Positions 1 through 5,776 of a DNA stretch of 6,215 nt are shown here, piece after piece. The notes under the pieces were generated by a model. That model was not told the origin of the DNA, ran no database searches, and was given only the letters and a program-made list of their open reading frames with translations. How positions within the stretch are numbered: the stretch's first letter is position 1; each line of letters opens with the position of its first letter. The translations under genes and the position numbers were made by a program. This DNA comes from an uncultured Lachnospiraceae bacterium (GTDB lineage Bacteria; Bacillota; Clostridia; Lachnospirales; Lachnospiraceae), in the NCBI GenBank assembly GCA_910586025.1, contig CAJUIO010000063.1, forward strand, positions 1 through 6,215, read 5' to 3'.

Positions 1-70
1 CGAACAGCTTTCCGCTGAGGCTGCCGAGCTGAAGCATCTGGTGGATCAGTTCCAGTTTGCCGAAAACTGA
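1..70 (+). CDS. C-terminal end of a probable methyl-accepting chemotaxis protein (partial)
   Basis: Only the last 22 codons are in the window; the gene enters from the left and stops at TGA 68-70. The residues end in SAEAAELKHLVDQFQFAEN, an amphipathic helix with the A..L..LV..F pattern that typically closes the signalling domain of chemoreceptors, where the helical hairpin returns to the membrane. Such proteins relay ligand or redox signals to CheA/CheW. The fragment is too short to prove the family, and another coiled-coil protein could end similarly. The gene is convergent with the lipoprotein gene and shares its terminator. Confidence 0.55.
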   Translation, partial: EQLSAEAAELKHLVDQFQFAEN

Positions 71-85
71 TACTGTCTGATTACA

Positions 86-126
86 AAATCTGCGGGAGTT
101 AAAACTCCCGCAGATTTCCTTTTTTG
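86..126. terminator. Rho-independent terminator, probably shared by two convergent genes
   Basis: A perfect 15-bp inverted repeat (86-100 with 103-117, core CTGCGGGAGTT / AACTCCCGCAG) has a very tight loop and is followed by a plus-strand T run at 120-126. It starts 16 bp after the stop of the upstream plus-strand gene, an ideal position. In the minus direction the hairpin is followed by TTTTGTAA, a weaker U-tract, so it may also stop the lipoprotein transcript. The lipoprotein stop codon (99-101) lies in the loop. Confidence 0.88.
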
Positions 127-512
127 TCTATTTTCCAGTGCGTATCCGACCCTCCCAGCTTACCTGCGCTTGTCACATACAGATTACCCACCTTGTCCAC
201 TCTCATGTCCTGAACATAAGACACCTTTTCGGGAAGCGGAACCTGTTTCTCGATTTCACCGCTTTCCCTGCTCAAAAAGGCAATGGTAAAGATATTGTCC
301 TTCTGATAACAGCCATATATCATTTCATCCGTCACAGCAGCCATGGCATATTCCCTCTTCGGCAGACCATGCTCCCCCTCCACAGTATATCTCCAGTTCT
401 CTTTGGCTTCGTTCCGCACCTCCTCGGCTCTCCCGCTTCTCTGGCAGCCGGTAAACACAGCCGCGGCAAGAGCCGTCAACACCAGTATTTTCTTTTTTGC
501 CGATATTTTCAT
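99..512 (-). CDS. Small lipoprotein with a possible single beta-propeller-like blade
   Basis: This is a predicted 137-residue exported lipoprotein of unknown function. It starts with a lysine-rich n-region (MKISAKKK), a hydrophobic stretch and a lipobox ending FTGC, with the lipidated Cys at residue 23, so it should be anchored on the outer face of the membrane. The mature part contains DKVGNLYV and DKKGNL, short D-x-x-G-N-L elements seen in NHL/beta-propeller blades. A whole propeller needs several blades, so this may be the N-terminal remnant of a longer lipoprotein; no continuation is visible because the reading frame stops inside the terminator loop. The ATG at 512 is preferred because the signal peptide begins there and AGGGGG (524-529) lies 11 bases upstream. 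The ATG at 521 is only 2 bases from that site, and the ATG at 575 would put a non-signal extension in front. It lies 114 bp downstream of the kinase gene on the same strand and may share its transcript or use its own promoter. Confidence 0.75.
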   Translation of the reverse strand: MKISAKKKILVLTALAAAVFTGCQRSGRAEEVRNEAKENWRYTVEGEHGLPKREYAMAAVTDEMIYGCYQKDNIFTIAFLSRESGEIEKQVPLPEKVSYVQDMRVDKVGNLYVTSAGKLGGSDTHWKIDKKGNLREF

Positions 513-548
513 ACAAACCATGTCCCCCTTTCCGTTTAGCAGACACAG

Positions 549-576
549 CTTATCACAAAAAAAAGTATTCTGCAAA
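549..576 (-). promoter_or_regulatory. Possible promoter for the lipoprotein gene
   Basis: Reading the minus strand, TTTGCA (571-576) and GATAAG (549-554) are separated by 16 bases, with a TGT just before the -10 giving an extended -10 pattern. It sits about 37 bp upstream of the chosen start. Each hexamer matches the consensus at only 4 of 6 positions, so this is a weak call. I see no strong terminator between the kinase stop (627) and this site, so readthrough from the two-component operon is equally possible. Confidence 0.3.
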
Positions 577-626
577 ATTCTGACAAAACTGGGTAATGTT
601 TTTGTAAAAAACAGTCTTTCGGCGTT

Positions 627-1943
627 CTAAGCCATATACAGCATGAGCTTTACACAAAACAGATTCCCTTTGGGATGAACCTCCATAATCCCATTGTATT
701 TTTCCACCATTTTTCTCACGCTGTAAAGCCCGATCCCGTGGTTCTCCTTATCCTTCTTGGTTGTGGCGTAGACCTCCTTTGCCCTGATGCCGCTTTTTCT
801 CACGAGGCCGTCCTGCCGGAAGCTGTTCTCCACCTCCACAAGCAGAACGCCCCGCCTCATCCTCACTCTCACATTCAGAAGCTTCTCCTCGCTCTCTCCC
901 GCCGCCCGGATCGCATTTTCCAGAAGATTTCCCAGAATAACATTGATGTCAAAGGAATGGTCAATTCCTCTTGGAATCACCACCCTGGCATTAACTGTGC
1001 GCAGACAGCTCCTTGCCTTTTGCAGCATATAATTCAGGACACTGTCAAACTCCACATTTCCGGAGGCCACGATCTCACCGGGATTTTCGATAAACTCCTC
1101 CATGCTGTCTATATAGTCCTGTATCTCCCTCACATGCTTCTGACCCGCAAGAAGCTTCAGCTCATTCATATGGTGCTTCATGTCATGCTTCAAGGTTCTT
1201 ACCTTATCCTCGTTCTGAAGGATAATATCGATCTGATTGGCATAAATCCGGACCTTCTGCCGCAGCATCTCGTTTTCATATTTCTGAGAAAAGCTTTTGA
1301 GCAGCAGATTGTAGAGACACATCACTAAAAAATTCAGCAGCAGAAGGCCTATACTCACAATCACCACCATTGCCCTGATATTTTCCTTGCCGCTCACATA
1401 AAGCATCGCGCAGCCCATCACGATACTGCACAGAGGAACCAGAATCAGCGGCAGGTTCTGAACCGCCTCCATATTCTTCCTGTGGTTTATGATTTTTTCC
1501 AGCAAAAGTCCGCATATAAAAATCAGAAAGGACGTTACCACCCCGCTGAAAATCCCCGTCTCCATCTTGCCTCCCGGCACATAATCCGTGAGCAGAAAAT
1601 AAGAAGTGGTATCGCAGATCATATGGATCAGATAGATGGCAAAAACAGCAAATGACACTATCTTTAAATTTCTGGTATACATGAGGACCAGAAGGCCGAT
1701 CCCCACGATATTTACCGTTATATTAACCCATATCATGTGCAGGGAAAGGCTCAAGCACGTATTTACCACGAAAAAGAGACCATAGGCAAGCGCCTCCCTC
1801 CCCCTGCCCGGCAGCGGATACCCGGAATACTCCTCGTCTCCCACAAAGATCTGTATGTATTTGCGCAGCAGATAAATGCGTAATAGATTTGACAGCGAAT
1901 AAATCAAAATATCCATGGCCGTGTTGATCATAATCTCCGTCAT
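627..1943 (-). CDS. Membrane sensor histidine kinase, GHKL/AgrC-like, LytTR two-component partner
   Basis: Predicted 438-residue sensor kinase that should autophosphorylate on His and pass the phosphate to the adjacent LytTR regulator. The N-terminal half (to about residue 214) is a run of six or seven hydrophobic segments, as in peptide-sensing AgrC/ComD-type kinases. A coiled stretch then leads to the H-box LKHDMKHHMNEL, with the likely phospho-acceptor His253. The ATPase domain follows, with N-box NLLENA (339-344) and G-box HGIGLYSV (402-409), typical of the GHKL HATPase_c_5 group. It has no PAS, HAMP or large extracellular domain, so the signal is probably sensed within or near the membrane. 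The gene follows the regulator gene. ATG 1943 is chosen because GAGGA (1949-1953) sits 5 bases upstream; the longer alternative begins with TTG at 1955 and overlaps the regulator stop by two bases. No AgrB/AgrD-like maturase or peptide gene is visible nearby, so the ligand is unknown. Confidence 0.92.
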   Translation of the reverse strand: MTEIMINTAMDILIYSLSNLLRIYLLRKYIQIFVGDEEYSGYPLPGRGREALAYGLFFVVNTCLSLSLHMIWVNITVNIVGIGLLVLMYTRNLKIVSFAVFAIYLIHMICDTTSYFLLTDYVPGGKMETGIFSGVVTSFLIFICGLLLEKIINHRKNMEAVQNLPLILVPLCSIVMGCAMLYVSGKENIRAMVVIVSIGLLLLNFLVMCLYNLLLKSFSQKYENEMLRQKVRIYANQIDIILQNEDKVRTLKHDMKHHMNELKLLAGQKHVREIQDYIDSMEEFIENPGEIVASGNVEFDSVLNYMLQKARSCLRTVNARVVIPRGIDHSFDINVILGNLLENAIRAAGESEEKLLNVRVRMRRGVLLVEVENSFRQDGLVRKSGIRAKEVYATTKKDKENHGIGLYSVRKMVEKYNGIMEVHPKGNLFCVKLMLYMA

Positions 1944-1948
1944 GCCCG

Positions 1949-1953
1949 TCCTC
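1949..1953 (-). promoter_or_regulatory. Ribosome binding site deciding the kinase start
   Basis: GAGGA lies 5 bases before ATG 1943 and overlaps the TGA stop of the response regulator (1952-1954). Ribosomes ending on the regulator could restart directly on the kinase. This favours ATG 1943 over the upstream in-frame TTG at 1955, although a GAGGGGG stretch just before that TTG leaves some doubt. Confidence 0.6.
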
Positions 1954-2659
1954 AAACCCCCTCATCCAATATCTTCTCCCGCACCAGCTTCCGGTTCGCC
2001 TTGCTGATGGTAAGCTCCGTGCCGTCCGTAAGCTCAACGCTCTCATAAGTGTACCGGAGAATGTATTCCCTGTTCACCGTATAGGATTTGTGGATTGCGA
2101 CAAATTCCGGAGGCAGACCCTTTGTCACATCCATGAGCTTTCCGTAAAACTCCCGCTCACCGCCGGGTGTGATAATCCTGATCTTCCTCCCCTCGCTGAC
2201 AAAGTACATTATCTCGCCAAAAGGCAGATAGTAATAATCCCTGCCGCACTGGAATTCAAACTTGTTCGTATTCTTCCCCAGAATCTTCATGGCAAGTGAG
2301 AGCGTCTCATCCACCCTGTCGCGCCCGATCGGCTTGACCAGGAAATCCATGGGCTGCGTTTGGAAAAGCTTGTGCGCATAGGAAGCGTTTCCCGATATAT
2401 AAATGATCTGCATACAGCGCTCTTCCAGACCGTTCCTGATAAAATCCCCGGCCTCGAGCCCGGAGAGAGCTTCCAGCTCAATATCCAGAAACAGGATGTC
2501 AATATGCCCGCCCTGCCTTAAATAGTCACACAATCCCTCCCCGGTATACCAGACCTTGACCTCTGCCAGAATCCCGTTTTCCTCCGTATACCGCAGAATT
2601 TCCTCCTCCAGAAAAGCACAGATATTTTTACCGTCATCACAGATACCGATATGATACAT
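1952..2659 (-). CDS. LytTR-family response regulator (AgrA/ComE-like)
   Basis: Predicted 235-residue cytoplasmic transcription factor. The receiver domain covers about residues 1-120, with the acidic pair D8-D9, phospho-acceptor D59 in DILFLDIEL, S89 in the usual Ser/Thr switch position and K109 in FLVKPI, so all conserved phosphorylation residues are present. The LytTR DNA-binding domain covers about 133-232, with the family-typical patterns FGEIMYF, FVAIHKSYTVNREYI and ELTISKANRKLV near its end. The family generally binds pairs of short direct repeats about two helical turns apart, upstream of target promoters. It is the first gene of the operon. The ATG at 2659 has AAGG about 9 bases upstream. 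A strong candidate operator array lies in the divergent region just upstream, which suggests autoregulation, and the facing VIT/VWA-exosortase genes are the obvious other target. Confidence 0.93.
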   Translation of the reverse strand: MYHIGICDDGKNICAFLEEEILRYTEENGILAEVKVWYTGEGLCDYLRQGGHIDILFLDIELEALSGLEAGDFIRNGLEERCMQIIYISGNASYAHKLFQTQPMDFLVKPIGRDRVDETLSLAMKILGKNTNKFEFQCGRDYYYLPFGEIMYFVSEGRKIRIITPGGEREFYGKLMDVTKGLPPEFVAIHKSYTVNREYILRYTYESVELTDGTELTISKANRKLVREKILDEGV

Positions 2660-2697
2660 GCAGCCGCACCTTCGCTTCGTTATTTCTTTTAAAGTTC

Positions 2698-2726
2698 ATT
2701 GTACCACAGATGAAACGAAAACGGCT
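2698..2726 (-). promoter_or_regulatory. Promoter of the response regulator-kinase operon
   Basis: On the minus strand TACAAT (2698-2703) matches the -10 consensus at 5 of 6 positions and is preceded by TGTGG. The hexamer 17 bases upstream (2721-2726, AGCCGT) is a poor -35, which is typical of activator-dependent promoters. Transcription would start near 2691, leaving about 30 bases before the ATG at 2659. The 11-bp repeat array begins 6 bp upstream of the -35 position, where an activator could contact RNA polymerase. Confidence 0.55.
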
Positions 2727-2766
2727 GAAAAATGATGCAAAAATGATACAACTTTGATGCCGTTTT
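2718..2766. repeat. 8-bp inverted repeat flanking most of the direct-repeat array
   Basis: AAAACGGC at 2718-2725 is repeated inverted as GCCGTTTT at 2759-2766, with centre near 2742. The left arm overlaps the -35 position of the minus-strand promoter. The right arm lies about 17 bases upstream of TAAATT (2782-2787), a possible plus-strand -10. It may be a regulator site acting on both promoters, or chance in an A/T-rich region. Confidence 0.4.
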
Positions 2767-2776
2767 GATGCTTTGA
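2733..2776. repeat. Four-copy 11-bp direct repeat array, candidate operator
   Basis: Four hexamers occur at exact 11-bp intervals: TGATGC at 2733, TGATAC at 2744, TGATGC at 2755 and TGATGC at 2766, each followed by an A/T-rich 5-base spacer except for CGTTT after the third. On the opposite strand they read GCATCA. Eleven base pairs is about one helical turn, so all copies face the same side of the DNA, and alternate copies are 22 bp apart, close to the repeat spacing known for LytTR operators. The array fills the divergent region upstream of the two-component promoter. The sequence is not a recognised LytTR consensus to me, so the binding protein is inferred. Confidence 0.7.
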
Positions 2777-2787
2777 CATTGTAAATT
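2759..2787 (+). promoter_or_regulatory. Weak candidate promoter for the VIT/VWA-exosortase operon
   Basis: No consensus sigma-A promoter is evident before the plus-strand operon. The best -10-like element is TAAATT (2782-2787), paired with a non-consensus GCCGTT at 2759-2764 at 17-base spacing. This mirrors the minus-strand promoter, which has the same GCCGTT at its -35 position. A perfect TTGACA at 2773-2778 has no acceptable -10 at 16-18 bases. If this is the promoter, it would depend on an activator, and the repeat array would overlap it. Low confidence. Confidence 0.25.
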
Positions 2788-2830
2788 TAAGGAAGAAGCA
2801 AAACGATTCCAAAGCAAAAGAGGTAATGAT

Positions 2831-4927
2831 ATGAAAAAAGCAAAACAACTATTCTGCATCCTGACAGCGCTGTTTCTTCTGATATCCTCCGCCCCCGCGG
2901 TTCATGCCGCCACCCAGGAAAATGAGGACGAGGACAAAATTCTTGCCCCCTATTTCGTGGTTCAGGGCAGCAGCTCCTGCATCGAGCGCTTTCCCCTCAG
3001 GGCAACCAGCGTAAATGCGGCCATTAACGGCATGATCGCTGAAATTTTCGTGACCCAGACCTATACCAACGAGGGAGAAGAGCCCATAAGCGCGCGCTAT
3101 GTCTTCCCCGCCTCCTCCGGCGTTTCCGTCCACGGAATGACGATGGAAATCGGAAATCAGCTGGTGACCGCCCAAATCAAGGAGAAGGAAGAGGCAAAGC
3201 AGGAGTTCGAGCAGGCAAAGAGACAGGGAAAAAGCGCCTCTCTCCTGGAGCAGCAGCGCCCCAACGTGTTTACCATGGACGTGGCAAATATCATGCCGGG
3301 GGATGTGGCAAAAATCGAGCTGCATTATACCCAGATGATCACTCCCAAAGACGGTGTCTACGAATTTATCTTTCCCACGGTTGTGGGCCCCCGGTACGCC
3401 GAGCCCGGAGAAGACAAAGAGACGGAAAGCGGCAGCAGCTGGATCAGAAGCCCGTATCTTCCCAAGGGTGAGACTCCTCTCGGATCATACGACATCACCG
3501 TGAATCTGGATGCCGGCGTGCCGGTCACGGAGCTGTCCTGCAAATCCCACGAAATAAACGTGTCCAAAAACGGAGATTCAAAAGCCCGCATCACCCTGGC
3601 CGATCAGGAGGATTATGCCGGGAACCGGGATTTTACCCTGAAATACAGACTCACCGGTGAGAGCCTGCAGACCGGCCTTGTCCTCACCGCCGGAACCGCT
3701 GCCGGCGAGGGCTCTTCCTCAAAAACCGCTTCAGCCGGCCAGTCGGGCCCGCCTGAGGAAAACTTCTTCATGGTCACCGTTCAGCCGCCGGAGCGCTATG
3801 TTCCGGAGGACATTCCTCCCCGGGAATATATCTTCGTGCTGGACGTATCCGGCTCCATGAACGGCTATCCCCTGGATACCGCCAAGGCCCTGATCCGCAA
3901 TCTGGTATCCGGCCTGAAGGAAAGCGACCGGTTCAATCTCGTCCTGTTTTCAGGCTCTTCGGAGCAGATGGCCGACACCTCCCTTCCCGCCACCCGGGAC
4001 AATATCAGAAAGGCCATCGACCTGGTTGACAGCCAGGACGGATACGGCGGCACCTCGCTTTCCCCGGCGCTGGAAACCGCTGTCGCCATTCCCTCCGATG
4101 AGGGCTTTGCCCGCAGCATCGTGATTATCACTGACGGTTATATCTCCGGGGAGCAGAATGTTTTTGAGATTGTAAACCAAAATATGGATTCGGCCAGCTT
4201 CTTTTCCTTCGGGATCGGCTGCTCCGTCAACGACTATCTGATCAAAGGAATTGCGAACGCAGGCCTTGGCGAATCCTTTCTGGTAACGGACGAGGCGGAT
4301 GCCGCTTCCACGGCCCAGAGCTTCTGCACCTATGTAAAAACCCCTCTTCTCACCGAGATTCAGGTGGATTTCGGAGACTTTGAGGCCTATGATACGGAGC
4401 CCTCCGTCCCCTCCACGCTGTTTTCCAGGAAACCCATCGTTCTCTTTGGGAAATGGAAGGGAGAGCCTCGGGGAACCATCCGGATAACCGGAAAGACAGG
4501 AAATCAGGACTATGAGCAGGAAATTCAGGTCACGCCCGCCGCGGTCACCACACAGAGCGATGCCATTCGTTATCTCTGGGCCCGCACAAAGCTGGAGAGG
4601 CTTATGGATTACGGTTTCTCCAAGGATGATCCCTCGGTAAAGGAGGAAGTGACCGAAATCGGCCTTGCCTACAGCCTTATGACACCTTACACCTCCTTCG
4701 TTGCCGTGGTGGATACCGTGCGCAATCCCGAGGGAAGAAGCAGGGATGTGGATCAGCCCAATCCTCTGCCTTTGCATGTGTCAAATCTGGCGGTGGGAGG
4801 CGGATATGCCGCCTACTCGGAGCCGGAAAGTCTGATTGTTATAATCCTTGCCGCCGGAGCCCTCCTTCCCGGCCTTCTCCGGAAAAGGAAGCAAATGCGG
4901 CAGAATGGTGGTGAAAATGCAGTTTGA
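2831..4927 (+). CDS. Secreted VIT and VWA domain protein with PEP-CTERM-like tail
   Basis: Predicted 698-residue exported surface protein, probably an adhesion or protein-interaction factor. It has a classical signal peptide (1-26, ending AVHA). The VIT domain runs from about 52 to 190 and resembles the N-terminal domain of inter-alpha-trypsin inhibitor heavy chains, including YVFPASSGVSVHGM, the charged KEKEEAKQEFEQAK stretch, RPNVFTMDVANI and PGDVAKIELHY. A Ser/Gly-rich linker (about 290-310) leads to a VWA domain (about 331-505) with an intact MIDAS: D338-V-S-G-S342, T408 and D435, so Mg2+-dependent ligand binding is expected. At the C-terminus SEPES (663-667) is followed by a hydrophobic helix (668-683) and RKRKQMR, the layout of an exosortase sorting signal and not LPXTG. 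ATG 2831 has GAGGT (2820-2824) 6 bases upstream. The 3' end overlaps the exosortase gene by 11 bp. VIT/VWA proteins with dedicated sorting enzymes are known in other phyla; the ligand here is unknown. Confidence 0.92.
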   Translation: MKKAKQLFCILTALFLLISSAPAVHAATQENEDEDKILAPYFVVQGSSSCIERFPLRATSVNAAINGMIAEIFVTQTYTNEGEEPISARYVFPASSGVSVHGMTMEIGNQLVTAQIKEKEEAKQEFEQAKRQGKSASLLEQQRPNVFTMDVANIMPGDVAKIELHYTQMITPKDGVYEFIFPTVVGPRYAEPGEDKETESGSSWIRSPYLPKGETPLGSYDITVNLDAGVPVTELSCKSHEINVSKNGDSKARITLADQEDYAGNRDFTLKYRLTGESLQTGLVLTAGTAAGEGSSSKTASAGQSGPPEENFFMVTVQPPERYVPEDIPPREYIFVLDVSGSMNGYPLDTAKALIRNLVSGLKESDRFNLVLFSGSSEQMADTSLPATRDNIRKAIDLVDSQDGYGGTSLSPALETAVAIPSDEGFARSIVIITDGYISGEQNVFEIVNQNMDSASFFSFGIGCSVNDYLIKGIANAGLGESFLVTDEADAASTAQSFCTYVKTPLLTEIQVDFGDFEAYDTEPSVPSTLFSRKPIVLFGKWKGEPRGTIRITGKTGNQDYEQEIQVTPAAVTTQSDAIRYLWARTKLERLMDYGFSKDDPSVKEEVTEIGLAYSLMTPYTSFVAVVDTVRNPEGRSRDVDQPNPLPLHVSNLAVGGGYAAYSEPESLIVIILAAGALLPGLLRKRKQMRQNGGENAV
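4817..4900 (+). other. Coding region for the putative exosortase sorting signal
   Basis: It encodes residues 663-690: SEPES, then LIVIILAAGALLPGLL, then RKRKQMR. The tripartite order of a short Pro-Glu motif, one transmembrane helix and a basic cluster near the C-terminus defines PEP-CTERM-type signals recognised by exosortases. A glycine-rich patch (GGGY, 656-659) lies just before it. The Ser-Glu-Pro core recalls the MSEP-CTERM variant that I remember being linked to exosortase K, but I could not verify a match. The tail runs 8 residues past the basic cluster, longer than usual. Confidence 0.6.
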
Positions 4928-5744
4928 AAAAATCACAAAACAGTTTTCTTTTTATATTCCCTATTACCTGCTGAGCCTCCTTGCCCTGCTGTGTCTTAAG
5001 CTTTTTTACAGCAGGGCCGGAGCCGACAATCTTACCTGGATACTGACACCCACCACAGGGTGGGTCAGTATCCTGAGCGGCATCCCCTTTACCTACGCCC
5101 CGGGGGAAGGCTACGTCAACCACAGCCTCCGTTTCATCATCGCTCCCTCCTGCTGCGGAATACGGTTTCTGGGCATCACGGCGGCCATGCTGATCTTCTC
5201 CTTCCTTCACCGCACAGGCTGCGGATCCCCGGGCCGTTCCATCCGGTGGATTCTGGGAAGTCTGGGATTTTCCTACCTTTTCACGATATTTGTGAACGGA
5301 CTGCGGATCCTTCTTTCTATCTACATTCCCCTTGGCCTTTCCGGTGCCGGAATTTATATCAGATGGCTCACCCCGGAAAGGCTCCATACCCTGATCGGCA
5401 CCGCAGTATACTTTTCCAGCCTGCTGATTCTGTATCGGGCAGTCAGTCTCATATGCCTCGGGAAGCCGTCCGCCTTCTCCCGCCCGCCCTTTGTCCGCAG
5501 CTGTCTCTCCCCTGTATTCTGGTATTTTTTCATCGTGCTGGGGCTTCCTGCCCTGAACAGTTCGTATGCGGAAAGCCGGGGAAGATTCTCGGAATATGCC
5601 GCGCTCATCTCCGCCGCCTGCCTGATCCTGCTCCTTTTGTACGGCACCATACACCTGCTGATCATTTTTCCTCAAAAAATCAAGCGGACATTCGGGTTTG
5701 ATGGTATCATAAAATCACGGTACCGGAAAAAAAGAAACCATTAG
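4917..5744 (+). CDS. Exosortase-family transpeptidase/protease, possibly exosortase K type
   Basis: Predicted 275-residue multi-pass membrane enzyme expected to cleave the C-terminal sorting tail of its substrate and possibly transfer the protein to another molecule. The three exosortase active-site elements occur in the expected order: C79 in SCCGIRFLG (the C-x-G motif), R130 in VNGLRILLS (the N-x-x-R-I motif) and H157 in RLHTLIG (H-x-x-x-G). The N-terminal WILTPTTGWVSILSG also resembles the family. Hydrophobic segments lie at about 11-30, 45-58, 72-97, 111-140, 159-180, 198-213 and 228-250, and the C-terminus is basic. The short length fits compact types such as XrtK rather than the longer EpsH/XrtA type. 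The exact class is from memory, so no symbol is assigned. ATG 4917 is chosen because GGTGG lies just upstream and the hydrophobic core starts right after it; the in-frame ATGs at 4848 and 4905 would add non-membrane residues within the upstream gene. It overlaps the VIT/VWA stop by 11 bp, implying coupled translation. Confidence 0.85.
   Translation: MQFEKITKQFSFYIPYYLLSLLALLCLKLFYSRAGADNLTWILTPTTGWVSILSGIPFTYAPGEGYVNHSLRFIIAPSCCGIRFLGITAAMLIFSFLHRTGCGSPGRSIRWILGSLGFSYLFTIFVNGLRILLSIYIPLGLSGAGIYIRWLTPERLHTLIGTAVYFSSLLILYRAVSLICLGKPSAFSRPPFVRSCLSPVFWYFFIVLGLPALNSSYAESRGRFSEYAALISAACLILLLLYGTIHLLIIFPQKIKRTFGFDGIIKSRYRKKRNH
5038..5073. repeat. Strong hairpin inside the exosortase coding region
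   Basis: GGATACTGA (5038-5046) pairs perfectly with TCAGTATCC (5065-5073), and CCCACC (5049-5054) pairs with GGTGGG (5059-5064), leaving a 2-base bulge and a 4-base ACAG loop. This gives 15 bp of GC-rich stem about 120 bases into the gene. No T run follows, so it is not a terminator. It could slow ribosomes or affect mRNA stability, or be a by-product of the encoded WILTPTTGWVSIL motif. Confidence 0.6.
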
Positions 5745-5776
5745 TTTACAGGTTGGAAAAGAGTGCACATATTGAT

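Noticed and set aside
138..539. Plus-strand open frame opposite the lipoprotein
   Set aside because: The lipoprotein signal peptide and lipobox on the minus strand are coherent; the plus-strand product has no motif and starts just after a terminator.
675..1328. Plus-strand open frame opposite the kinase catalytic region
   Set aside because: The minus strand carries the conserved H-, N- and G-boxes in frame; the plus-strand product is a His/Leu-rich shadow.
2733..2776. Regularly spaced repeats as a CRISPR array
   Set aside because: Units are only 6 bp with 5-bp gaps, far too short for CRISPR repeats and spacers; a protein-binding array is the sensible reading.
2773..2778. Perfect TTGACA as the -35 of the VIT/VWA operon
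   Set aside because: At 16-18 bases downstream the sequence is AGCAAA-like with no resemblance to a -10, so the match alone is not a promoter.
3950..4777. 275-codon minus-strand open frame opposite the VWA domain
   Set aside because: It lies wholly within the VIT/VWA gene, shows no motifs or convincing ribosome site, and the plus strand encodes intact MIDAS residues there.
4839..5675. Long minus-strand open frame opposite the exosortase gene
   Set aside because: Highly charged, low-complexity translation with no recognisable domain; it is the antisense shadow of a well-supported exosortase gene.
5718..5735. CGGTACCG followed by an A run as an exosortase terminator
   Set aside because: The palindrome is only 8 bp with no room for a loop, and the following run is A rather than T on the coding strand; it is also inside the coding region.
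5745..5773. TTTACA-17-CATATT as a promoter for the AraC gene
   Set aside because: It would start transcription at or after the ATG at 5777, leaving no leader or ribosome site; the -10 is also a weak match.
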